A program made the position numbers and the translations under genes. The notes beneath the pieces were generated by a model. That model searched no databases, was not told the origin of the DNA, and worked only from the letters and a program-made list of their open reading frames with translations. A stretch of 46,257 nt of DNA from Ralstonia sp. ASV6 (GTDB taxonomy: Bacteria; Pseudomonadota; Gammaproteobacteria; Burkholderiales; Burkholderiaceae): the NCBI RefSeq assembly GCF_016429285.1, contig NZ_JAELUI010000030.1, forward strand, positions 1 through 46,257, written 5' to 3'. Positions 15,253 through 23,222 of this stretch are shown piece by piece; the first letter of the stretch is position 1, and each line of letters opens with the position of its first letter.

Positions 15253-16275
15253 ATGGAATACGTCCGCCTGGGCCAATCCGGCCTGAAGGTATCGCGCCTG
15301 TGCCTGGGCACGATGAACATGGGCACGCCGCAGTGGAAGCCGTGGATTTTTGATGAGGCGCAAAGCGAGCCGATCGTGCGTCACGCGCTGGAAGCCGGTG
15401 TCAACTTCATCGACCTGGCCGATTTCTACTCGACCGGTGTTGGCGAAGAGGTTGTCGGCCGCATCCTGAAGCGCCTTGCGCGCCGTGAAGAGCTGGTCGT
15501 GACCACCAAGGTTGGCTACGACATGGGCAACTACCCCAATGCGGGTGGCCATTCGCGCAAGCACATCCTCGATGGCATTGATGCGTCGCTCAAGCGGCTC
15601 GACATGGACTACGTCGATGTCTACATGCTGCATTTCTTCGACGTGAACACGCCTGTTGAGGAAACCATGCGCGCGATGCACGACGTTGTCGAGGCCGGCA
15701 AGGCGCGTTACCTCGGTGTGTCGACCATGTACACGTGGCAGTTCGCCAAGATCATGCAAGTGTGCGAGCGCAACGGCTGGCACAAGCCGATCAACATGCA
15801 GCTCCAGCTCAACCTCGCCTACCGCGAAGAAGAGCGCGAGATGGTGCCGTACTGCATCGACCAGGGCGTTGGTGTGTCGGTGTTCAGCCCGTTGGCACGC
15901 GGTCTGCTGACTTGCGAGCCGAAATCCACCCGCAACCAGACCGATTTCTTTACCGCGCAGATGTATGGCGATCCGGCATCGCTGGCGATTGCGGAATCGG
16001 TGGCAAGAGTGGCCAAGCGTCGCGGTGTGCCGCCCGCGCAGATTGCGCAGGCATGGGTGCTCAGTCGCCCGGGGATTGCCAGCATGCTGGTCGGCGCGGA
16101 TTCGGTTGCGCAGTTCGACAGCGCACTCGGCGCGCTCGAAACCAAGCTGACCGAAGACGAGTTGTACGAGTTGGACCGCAACTACACACCATGCGACCTG
16201 ATCAACGACTACACGGCCGGCAAGCGCTGCGCGCGTGAGGCGCGTCCGTCGCAAGGCGTGTTTGCGACAGAGTAA
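15253..16275 (+). CDS. Aldo/keto reductase
   Basis: The product has 340 residues, a cytosolic NAD(P)H-dependent TIM-barrel reductase. The full catalytic tetrad is visible: Asp54 and Tyr59 in NFIDLADFY, Lys86 in VVTTKVGYD and His127 in VYMLHFFD. The C-terminal cofactor-binding part (SMLVGADSVAQFDSALGAL) is typical of the YajO/voltage-channel-beta-like branch. It follows the fae-like stop by 11 bases with AGGAGA as ribosome site, so the two are co-transcribed. Expected role: reversible reduction or oxidation of a sugar or small aldehyde in the same pathway. Confidence 0.94.
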   Translation: MEYVRLGQSGLKVSRLCLGTMNMGTPQWKPWIFDEAQSEPIVRHALEAGVNFIDLADFYSTGVGEEVVGRILKRLARREELVVTTKVGYDMGNYPNAGGHSRKHILDGIDASLKRLDMDYVDVYMLHFFDVNTPVEETMRAMHDVVEAGKARYLGVSTMYTWQFAKIMQVCERNGWHKPINMQLQLNLAYREEEREMVPYCIDQGVGVSVFSPLARGLLTCEPKSTRNQTDFFTAQMYGDPASLAIAESVARVAKRRGVPPAQIAQAWVLSRPGIASMLVGADSVAQFDSALGALETKLTEDELYELDRNYTPCDLINDYTAGKRCAREARPSQGVFATE

Positions 16276-16289
16276 AGGAGCACGACACC

Positions 16290-17738
16290 ATGAGCGAATT
16301 TCTCAAGACCGGCCACTATATTGGTGGCGAGTGGTACGAGCCGCAGGGCGGCGCAGCCACCTACGCGGTGCTGAACCCTGCAACGGGCGAGGCCATTGCA
16401 CAGGTTGCAAAGGGTGGCGCTGCCGAAACCCAGCAGGCCATTGATGCCGCCGAGCGCGCGCTGCCCGCCTGGCGCGCGCTCACCGCCAAGGAGCGCGGTG
16501 CACGCATCAAGCGTTGGGGCGAACTGATGCTCGAGAACCGCGATGCGCTGGCTGAGCTGATGTCGCGCGAGCAAGGCAAGCCGCTGGCTGAAGCCAAGGG
16601 CGAAGTGGCGTATGCCGCGAGCTTCCTGGAATGGTTTGCCGAAGAAGCCAAGCGCATGTACGGCGACGTGATTCCGAGCCCGAAGCCGAACGCGCAGATT
16701 GTCGTCACCCGTGAGCCGATTGGCGTGGTGGCGGCCATCACGCCGTGGAACTTCCCGCTGGCGATGATCACGCGCAAGGCGGGCCCCGCGCTGGCAGCCG
16801 GCTGCACGATGGTGCTCAAGCCGTCGGAAGAGACGCCGCTGTCGGCATTCGCGCTGGCCGTGTTGGCCGAGCGTGCAGATGTGCCGGCCGGGGTTTTCAA
16901 TGTCGTGTCGGGCGATGCGGTGGCCATTGGTGCGGTGCTTACCGGGTCCGAGGTCGTGCGCAAGCTGTCGTTCACAGGCTCGACGCGGGTGGGCAAGCTG
17001 CTTGCCAAGCAGTCAGCCGACACGCTGAAGAAGCTGTCGCTGGAGCTGGGCGGCAACGCACCGTTCATCGTGTTTGACGATGCCGATCTCGATGCTGCGG
17101 TTGAAGGCGCCATGGCTTCCAAGTTCCGCAACACCGGACAGACTTGCGTGTGTGTGAACCGCTTCCTGGTGCAAGACGGCGTGTATGACGCGTTCACGCA
17201 GAAGCTGGCGGCGGCGGTCAGGAAGCTGCGTGTGGGCAATGCGCTCACGGGCGATGTCGATCAGGGGCCATTGATCAACTCGGCAGCACTCGCCAAGGTG
17301 GAGGTGCACGTTGCCGATGCAACAGCCAAGGGTGCCACGGCAGTTACGGGTGGTAAGCGTCACGCGCTCGGCGGCACGTTCTACGAGCCGACCGTGCTGA
17401 CCGGCATGACGCCCGATATGCTGATCGCGGAAGAGGAGACCTTCGGCCCGGTCGCCGCGTGCTTCCGCTTCCAGACCGAGGAAGAAGCGATTGCCGTTGC
17501 CAACGACACCCCGTTTGGCCTGTCCGCGTACTTCTATACGCGTGACCTCGGTCGCGCATGGCGTGTCTCGGGCGCGCTGGAAAGCGGCATGGTTGGCGTC
17601 AACGACGGCATTATCTCCACCGAGGTCGCCCCCTTTGGCGGCGTGAAGCAATCCGGCCTCGGCCGTGAAGGCTCGAAGTACGGCATCGACGAGTACGTCG
17701 AGCTCAAGTACACGCTGATGGCCCGTCTCGGCCGTTAA
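16290..17738 (+). CDS. NAD(P)-dependent aldehyde dehydrogenase, succinate-semialdehyde dehydrogenase-like
   Basis: The 482-residue protein has the length and sequence style of GabD. The cofactor domain carries ITPWNFPLAMITRK and FTGSTRVGKLL. The general base is Glu252 (LELGGNAP) and the nucleophile Cys286 (NTGQTCVCVNRF), with a second Cys two residues on, as in bacterial SSADH enzymes. It oxidises an aldehyde to its acid in the cytosol. Given the operon, the true substrate may be a sugar-derived semialdehyde rather than succinate semialdehyde. An AAAGGAG site precedes the ATG; the gap to the reductase gene is 14 bases. Confidence 0.93.
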   Translation: MSEFLKTGHYIGGEWYEPQGGAATYAVLNPATGEAIAQVAKGGAAETQQAIDAAERALPAWRALTAKERGARIKRWGELMLENRDALAELMSREQGKPLAEAKGEVAYAASFLEWFAEEAKRMYGDVIPSPKPNAQIVVTREPIGVVAAITPWNFPLAMITRKAGPALAAGCTMVLKPSEETPLSAFALAVLAERADVPAGVFNVVSGDAVAIGAVLTGSEVVRKLSFTGSTRVGKLLAKQSADTLKKLSLELGGNAPFIVFDDADLDAAVEGAMASKFRNTGQTCVCVNRFLVQDGVYDAFTQKLAAAVRKLRVGNALTGDVDQGPLINSAALAKVEVHVADATAKGATAVTGGKRHALGGTFYEPTVLTGMTPDMLIAEEETFGPVAACFRFQTEEEAIAVANDTPFGLSAYFYTRDLGRAWRVSGALESGMVGVNDGIISTEVAPFGGVKQSGLGREGSKYGIDEYVELKYTLMARLGR

Positions 17739-17756
17739 GTCGCTTCCCCAGCGATT

Positions 17757-17787
17757 GCGCCGCGCACCTTGTCTGGCTGCGCGGCGC
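17757..17787 (+). other. Intercistronic hairpin between the dehydrogenase and MFS genes
   Basis: GCGCCGCGCA and TGCGCGGCGC form a perfect 10-base stem around an 11-base loop in the 111-base gap. It is GC-rich but followed only by a weak pyrimidine run. It may be a partial terminator or an mRNA-stabilising stem that lowers transporter expression. Confidence 0.45.
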
Positions 17788-17849
17788 CCGTTTCCCCTTG
17801 GCGGGGCGCCCCACGCCCACGCATCACCCATAAGAATTCAGGAGGAGCC

Positions 17850-19223
17850 ATGAGCCAGTCGAATGCTCAGTATGTGGCGGACGGCGCGATGCCGCAGTCA
17901 TCTGCGGTTGAACGCCCGCAAGGTCGGGTCAACCTCGACGATGTGCCGCTGAACCGCTTCCATATCAAGATTGCTGGACTGACGTTCGGCGCGCACCTGA
18001 CCGAAGGCTACGTGCTGGGTACTGTTGGTTACGCGCTCAGCGCCATGGGCACGCAGATGCCGCTTGATCCGTTCTGGATGGGGCTGCTTGGCAGCTCCGC
18101 GCTGATCGGCATCTTCCTGGGTAGCCTCCTGTTTGGCCGCCTGTCCGACATCATGGGCCGTCAGAAGATTTTCCTGACGAGCTTCCTGATCATCACCCTC
18201 GCTTCGGCAGCGCAGTTCTTCGTGACGTCACCGATGGAGCTGTTGCTGCTGCGTATCCTGATTGGCATCGGGATGGGCGGTGACTTCTCGGTTGGCCATG
18301 CGATCCTGGCCGAATTCTCGCCGCGCAAGCATCGTGGGGTTTTGCTGGGTTCGTTCAGTGTGATCTGGACCGTGGGCTACGTCATCGCCAACGTGCTCGG
18401 CATGGTCTACGCGCACGCCACGCCAGATTCCTGGCGCTGGTTGCTGGCCTCGGCCGCGTTGCCTGCTGCAATCATCCTGCTCCTGCGCATGGGCACGCCG
18501 GAATCGCCGCGCTGGCTTGCCGGCAAGGGCCGCGTAAAAGAAGCCCGTGACATCGTCACGAAGCTCTTTGGCCCGAATGTGGTGCTGGACGGCGTGGGTG
18601 AACGTCATGAGAACGCGGGTTTCGGGCGCCTGTTCCAGCCGGATCTGATTCGCCGCACGATCTTCAATTGCGTGTTCTTCATGTGCCTGGTGATCCCGTA
18701 CTTCGCGATCTACACGTTCTTGCCGACGATCCTCTGGACGATCGGTCTGTCACAAGGCTTTGGCACGGATCTGCTGCTCAACGGTTTTCTTGTGTTGGGT
18801 GCTTTGATCGGCATCTGGCTCACGATCGTGCTGTCGCGGCGCGGTTTCCTGATCGGTTCGTTTGCCGTGACCTGTGTGTCACTGCTGGCGCTGGCGCTGC
18901 TGCCGTCCACCGCGTCGGTTGCCATGATGATCGCGTTCGCCATCTTCACGCTCACCATGTCGGCATTTAGCAACCTCGTTGGCGTGTTTCCGCCTGAGTG
19001 CTTTCCGACGGAAGTGCGGGCAAGCGGCGTTGGCCTTTCGGTTGCGTGCAGCCGGCTGGGTTCGGCTGTCGGCACGTTCCTGCTGCCGGTGGGCATCACG
19101 ACGCTCGGCTTTCAGGCGACGATGTTTGCGCTTGCCGGTGTGTTGCTCGTTGGAATGATTGTGTCGATTGCGTGGGCACCCGAGACGAAGCACCTGACGC
19201 TCAACCAGGCGGCGGGCCACTGA
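17850..19223 (+). CDS. MFS transporter, sugar-porter-like
   Basis: The product has 457 residues and 12 predicted membrane spans in the inner membrane. ATG 17850 follows a near-perfect AGGAGGAG ribosome site, so an upstream in-frame extension is rejected. Motif A is GRLSDIMGRQKIF. The sugar-porter signature PESPRWL follows span 6. Another marker is VGVFPPECFPTEVRASGVGL near spans 10-11 (PTEVRA-G is common in metabolite:proton symporters). It is probably the importer for the substrate of the fae/AKR/ALDH genes upstream. The next gene (LysR) converges, with 4 bases between the stops. Confidence 0.92.
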   Translation: MSQSNAQYVADGAMPQSSAVERPQGRVNLDDVPLNRFHIKIAGLTFGAHLTEGYVLGTVGYALSAMGTQMPLDPFWMGLLGSSALIGIFLGSLLFGRLSDIMGRQKIFLTSFLIITLASAAQFFVTSPMELLLLRILIGIGMGGDFSVGHAILAEFSPRKHRGVLLGSFSVIWTVGYVIANVLGMVYAHATPDSWRWLLASAALPAAIILLLRMGTPESPRWLAGKGRVKEARDIVTKLFGPNVVLDGVGERHENAGFGRLFQPDLIRRTIFNCVFFMCLVIPYFAIYTFLPTILWTIGLSQGFGTDLLLNGFLVLGALIGIWLTIVLSRRGFLIGSFAVTCVSLLALALLPSTASVAMMIAFAIFTLTMSAFSNLVGVFPPECFPTEVRASGVGLSVACSRLGSAVGTFLLPVGITTLGFQATMFALAGVLLVGMIVSIAWAPETKHLTLNQAAGH

Positions 19224-19227
19224 GGCA

Positions 19228-20133
19228 TCAGCACATACGTGGTGGAGCGTTTTCCGGTCTGGCCCGCTCTGCCACTTGCTCCCGCAACCATGCGGTGAAC
19301 GCGCGCACATGTTCGGCCGCGACGTTCTCCGGCGCAACGTCGAGCCAATAGCCGAATGGCCCGACCACTTGCTCCGGCGAGAGCTGTACCAGGCTGCCTT
19401 CGCCGATTTCCTCTTCAATCATGTTCACATCGACGATGGCAAGCCCTGCGCCCTTGCGCGCTGCATGAATCGCTTGTTCGAGTGTTGAAAATTCGATGCC
19501 GTCGCCCATGCGCTTGAACGGGATGCCTGCCTGCGCGCACCAGTCCGCCCACATCGTCAGGCGCTTGCCTTCATGCAGCACGTGCAGCGGCGGCAGCCTG
19601 GCGAGTAGCCTGTCCAGCGGCTCATCTGCCAAGCGTGGTGCGCCGACCAGGGCGTGCCGTTCCATCATCAGCAGTTCCGAATGCATGCCGGTCTGTGCTG
19701 CGCGTCCGAAGCGGATGTGGCAATCGCAGTCGTCCGTGGCGGTCGTGCGGATCGACAGTTCAACATCCGGTTGGGCCTCTGACAGCGTACCGAGGCGCGG
19801 CGAGAACCACTGGGTCGCAAGTGTGGGCGGCAGCGACACCGTGAGGCGCTGTTTTGTTTCTGGGCGCTCGACGGCAATTTCGCCGATGCCATGTTCGATG
19901 GCGTCGAATGCCTGCTCCACGAATGGCAGCAGGCGCTGTCCCGCATCGGTCAACGACACGCCTTTGTGGTCACGCTCGAAGAGCTGTGCGCCAAGTGCAT
20001 CCTCCAGCAGCCGGATCTGCCGGCTGACTGCGCTCTGGGTAACGCACAGCGACGTTGCCGCGCGGCTGAAGCTCAGGTGCTGCGCGGTTTCCTCAAAAAA
20101 TCGCAGGGCGATGAGCGATGGCAAACGTCGCAT
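19228..20133 (-). CDS. LysR-family regulator (GcvA-like), candidate controller of the fae-like operon
   Basis: The product has 301 residues from ATG 20133, preceded by AAGGGA. The frame extends farther upstream but without support. The HTH is residues 1-60 (LIALRFFEETAQHLSFSRAA, then TQSAVSRQIRLLEDALGAQLF). The effector domain opens RLTVSLPPTLATQWFSPRLG, the PP-T-A--W--PRL pattern of GcvA-type LysR proteins. It is clearly paralogous to the divergent LysR starting near 20466. It abuts the 3' end of the fae-like operon and probably regulates it. Confidence 0.92.
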   Translation of the reverse strand: MRRLPSLIALRFFEETAQHLSFSRAATSLCVTQSAVSRQIRLLEDALGAQLFERDHKGVSLTDAGQRLLPFVEQAFDAIEHGIGEIAVERPETKQRLTVSLPPTLATQWFSPRLGTLSEAQPDVELSIRTTATDDCDCHIRFGRAAQTGMHSELLMMERHALVGAPRLADEPLDRLLARLPPLHVLHEGKRLTMWADWCAQAGIPFKRMGDGIEFSTLEQAIHAARKGAGLAIVDVNMIEEEIGEGSLVQLSPEQVVGPFGYWLDVAPENVAAEHVRAFTAWLREQVAERARPENAPPRMC

Positions 20134-20465
20134 GGTGTTCCCTTGGTTTGGATTCGTGCGGGGCTCAGGTCCTGATGGCAGGTCGGTGCATCCGCGATGC
20201 ACGCATTGATGGCTGCCGATCCGCAGTGTGGCACGCCACTTGAGCGGTCCCGTCCGGTGTCGTTGGTATCGCCACTGTACTGGCGCGGCCAGACCATATT
20301 CGCTTTGCCCCCCGTTCAGCATTGAGACGTGTCTGAAAATTCTGACTGGCAGCCGTCAGCCATCTTCATCGCGCGGCAGTCGTCTACTTCGATGGGGGGA
20401 TCGCCCATGCCGAGCACGCGGGCTGACCCTACAATACGCCTCCCGACACTGAATGCTCCCGCCCC
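20134..20465. other. Divergent intergenic region between two lysR genes, 332 bases
   Basis: No gene. It must hold the promoters of both lysR genes. One clean inverted repeat occurs (20186-20202, listed separately). Sequence nearer the rightward gene contains CAGTCGTC and GACTGGCAG elements, but no longer symmetry that I trust. Confidence 0.5.
20186..20202. promoter_or_regulatory. Inverted repeat upstream of the leftward lysR
   Basis: GTGCATC-cgc-GATGCAC is a perfect 7-base-arm inverted repeat about 53 bases upstream of the leftward lysR start. It is a candidate autoregulatory site. The T-to-A spacing (N13) is slightly longer than the classic LysR T-N11-A. Confidence 0.5.
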
Positions 20466-21407
20466 GTGAGACGCAAGATGCCGGCGCTGAATGCGCTCAA
20501 AGCCTTTGAAATGGCCGGTCGCACCGGCAGCTTTACGCGTGCGGCGGAACTGCTCAACGTGACGCAAAGCGCGGTGAGCCGCCAGGTCCGGCAGCTCGAA
20601 AGCCAGCTCGGTGAATCCCTGCTCGAGCGCCGCCATCATCAGCTGGAGCTGACGGCGGCCGGCCGCGTGCTGCTGCACGCGCTGCAGCAGTCGTTCGACA
20701 AGATCGAGTTGACGGTGCGCAGCCTGCAGGAGAAAACGCACCTGAACCGGCTGCGCGTGAATGTGCCGCCGACCTTTGCTGTGCGCTGGTTCATGCCGCG
20801 CCTGGGGCGGCTATGCGAGGCCTATCCCGAATCCGAGCTCAGTCTTACCACGCGCATCCACGACAGCCTGGGAGAGTCACGCGTGCTCGATTGCGCCATC
20901 CGCTTTGGTGATGGCGAGTGGGATGGCTTTGACAACGTGTTGCTGATGCAGGAGCAACACATTGCCGTCTGCTCACCGGCGCTGTATGCGAGGCTGCGGC
21001 AGGGCAGTGAGCCCATCGACCTGAACCGCTTCACGCTGCTGCATGTGCTCGCGACCGACGATCAGCGCTACCTGACCTGGCAGCACTGGTTGAAGGAGGC
21101 CGGCATCACCGGCGTCGACACCAGCGGCGGCTACGAATTCGACCTGCTTGACCACGTGATCCGCGCCGCCATCGATGGGCTTGGCATTGCCATTGCCGAT
21201 CGCCACATGGTCGCCCGCGAGCTTGCGGCAGGCCAGTTGATGCAGGTGCTCAACGTGCATGTGGATGGTCATCAATCGTATTGGTTTGTGACGCGCCCGG
21301 AGCAGACCAACCTGCCGCACATCGTGCAGTTTCGCGAATGGCTGCAGCAGGAAGTGTGGTTGGCCAAGCGCCATCTCGAGCCCTCGTCACCGCCGTCGCG
21401 ACGCTGA
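20466..21407 (+). CDS. LysR-family regulator (GcvA-like), candidate controller of the aldA-like operon
   Basis: The product has 313 residues if GTG 20466 is used; ATG 20478 (PALNALKAFEMAGRTGSFTR) is four codons on and equally possible. The HTH is at 1-65 (TQSAVSRQVRQLESQLGESL), the effector domain opens RLRVNVPPTFAVRWFMPRLG, and a YEFDLLDHVIRAAIDGLGIA block follows. It aligns along its length with the divergent LysR, so the pair looks like an old duplication. It points towards and precedes the aldA-like gene by 277 bases, and probably controls that operon. Confidence 0.92.
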   Translation: MRRKMPALNALKAFEMAGRTGSFTRAAELLNVTQSAVSRQVRQLESQLGESLLERRHHQLELTAAGRVLLHALQQSFDKIELTVRSLQEKTHLNRLRVNVPPTFAVRWFMPRLGRLCEAYPESELSLTTRIHDSLGESRVLDCAIRFGDGEWDGFDNVLLMQEQHIAVCSPALYARLRQGSEPIDLNRFTLLHVLATDDQRYLTWQHWLKEAGITGVDTSGGYEFDLLDHVIRAAIDGLGIAIADRHMVARELAAGQLMQVLNVHVDGHQSYWFVTRPEQTNLPHIVQFREWLQQEVWLAKRHLEPSSPPSRR

Positions 21408-21584
21408 AAGGGCAAGCCCTTATCCGCCGTAGTTGGGCCCGGCTTTAGGACCAGTCGGAAAATGCTGCTGGGCGCACGTCCATGCTGTGATGCGGCACAC
21501 GAATGCGCTCCCTTGCACTGTCTGGGTTTCCAGAAGATTCGCGGATAAACATGAGTTTTTTGCATGTTACGTGCGCGAATAAGT

Positions 21585-21604
21585 CGTTTGTCGTGCGTTT
21601 GTCG
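21585..21604. repeat. Direct repeat CGTTTGTCG upstream of the aldA-like gene
   Basis: CGTTTGTCG occurs at 21585-21593 and again at 21596-21604, an 11-base period (one DNA helical turn), about 80 bases upstream of the aldA-like start. This spacing suits a regulator bound as a dimer or dimer pair on one face of the helix. Confidence 0.4.
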
Positions 21605-21684
21605 CATGCACAGAATGCGCTCCAGTCCAGCAACGGGGGACGCCAGTCGAAGCGCTCCGCCCGTCCACTCGGAGGAGCCTCTGC

Positions 21685-23109
21685 ATGCGTACCGAACGCA
21701 ACTACGTCAACGGTCAGTTCGTCGCTTCCGAAAGCGACACGTTCATCGTTGTTAAGAACCCCGCCACCGAGGCGCCGTTTGCCCGTGTGCACGCTGTTAC
21801 GGCCAACGAAGCCATCGCTGCAGTCGACGTGGCCGCGGCCGCGCAGAAGGCATGGCGCAAGCTGCCCAGCACCGAGCGCGCGGCCTACCTGCACAAGCTC
21901 GCCGATGCATTGACCGCACGCGCTCCGGAAATCGGAGCAGCGCTCGCGCAGGAATCCGGCAAGAGCGTCGAAGACGCCTCAAACGAAGCCGTCTACGCGG
22001 CCCAGATCACGCGCTATCACGCAGAATGGGCACGCCGCATCGAAGGCGAAGTCATCCCCAGCGACACGCCTGATGAAAACCTGTTCTTGCAGCGCGAGTC
22101 TATTGGCGTTGTCGCCTGTCTGATCCCATTCAACTACCCCGTCTACACGCTGCTGCGCAAGGTCGCGCCGGCGCTGATCACCGGCAACACGGTCGTCGTG
22201 CGCCCGAGCAACAACACGCCGGTGTCGGCCTTCGAGATTGCGAAGGCTGTGGAAGACGCAGGTTTCCCCCCGGGCGTGATCAACATCCTGACGATGGACC
22301 ACGCCACTGCCGAGGCGCTGTGCACGCATCCGGCCGTCGGCATGATCACGCTCACGGGCAGCGTGAACGCCGGCCGCAAGGTGCTCGACTACTGCAAGGC
22401 GAACATTGCACGGCCGTCGCTCGAGCTGGGCGGCAAGACGCCCGCGATCATCGAGCCTGATGCCGATCTTGACCGCGCCGCCGCCGATCTGGTCGCGGCA
22501 AAGACGGCGCACTGCGGTCAGCGCTGCACTGCCATTGAGCGCATTTACGTGCATGACAGCGTGCACGATCGCTTTGTCGCGCTGCTCAAGGAAAAGATGG
22601 CGGCTGTGCAGATTGGCGACCGCGCAGTCGATCCGTCACGCATGGGGCCGCTCGTCAGCGCCTCGGCGCGCATGCAGATTCACGGCATGGTTGAACGCGC
22701 GATTGCCGCCGGTGCAACGCTCGAAACGGGCGGTGTCATTCCGGAAGGCGCCGGCTTCTTCTATCCGGCCACACTGCTGACCGGCGTCCGCCAGGACATG
22801 GAGATCGTGCAGGAGGAAACATTCGGCCCGATCCTGCCGGTGTTGCGCTACTCGACCATTGACGAAGCCATCACCTTGGCGAACGACCACCAGTTCGGCC
22901 TGGCATCGGTGCTCTACACCGAGAACTATCGCAACGCGATGAAGGTTGCGAACGCGATCGAATCGGGTGAGCTGTACGTCAACCGCACGCCGGCAGACCC
23001 GTACCAGGGCTACCACGCGGGTTGGAAACGCTCGGGCCTGGGCGGCGACGACGGCAAGCACGGGATGCTCGAGTTCACGCAAACGCGCCTCGTCGTCATG
23101 AAGTACTGA
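21685..23109 (+). CDS. NAD-dependent aldehyde dehydrogenase, AldA-like (lactaldehyde/glycolaldehyde type)
   Basis: The 474-residue protein resembles E. coli AldA in length and sequence (YVNGQFVASESDTFIVVKNP near the start). The cofactor region is CLIPFNYPVYTLLRKVAPAL, the general base Glu247 (LELGGKTP) and the nucleophile Cys281 (AHCGQRCTAIE). The C-terminal ends YHAGWKRSGLGGDDGKHGML, as in AldA. It is expected to oxidise short hydroxyaldehydes such as glycolaldehyde or lactaldehyde to the acid. It is first in an operon-like run with an MFS, a dehydratase-like enolase, a GMC oxidoreductase and a porin. Confidence 0.93.
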   Translation: MRTERNYVNGQFVASESDTFIVVKNPATEAPFARVHAVTANEAIAAVDVAAAAQKAWRKLPSTERAAYLHKLADALTARAPEIGAALAQESGKSVEDASNEAVYAAQITRYHAEWARRIEGEVIPSDTPDENLFLQRESIGVVACLIPFNYPVYTLLRKVAPALITGNTVVVRPSNNTPVSAFEIAKAVEDAGFPPGVINILTMDHATAEALCTHPAVGMITLTGSVNAGRKVLDYCKANIARPSLELGGKTPAIIEPDADLDRAAADLVAAKTAHCGQRCTAIERIYVHDSVHDRFVALLKEKMAAVQIGDRAVDPSRMGPLVSASARMQIHGMVERAIAAGATLETGGVIPEGAGFFYPATLLTGVRQDMEIVQEETFGPILPVLRYSTIDEAITLANDHQFGLASVLYTENYRNAMKVANAIESGELYVNRTPADPYQGYHAGWKRSGLGGDDGKHGMLEFTQTRLVVMKY

Positions 23110-23222
23110 CGGGGCGGGCGTCCTGTTTCCGGCGCGCGCCGCAGCACGCGCGCCGTTCCCCAAATCACGACAAAACAAGATCTGCAGACCTCCACATCGG
23201 AAGTCTGATGGAGGACGACACC

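Noticed and set aside
15220-16254. A 344-codon open frame antisense to the aldo/keto reductase gene
   Set aside because: Same artefact: His/Arg/Val-rich composition, no ribosome site, while the sense frame has a full catalytic tetrad.
17757-17787. The 10-base stem after the SSADH-like gene as a full operon terminator
   Set aside because: The following pyrimidine run is weak, and the MFS gene downstream has a strong ribosome site in the same functional group, so read-through is likely.
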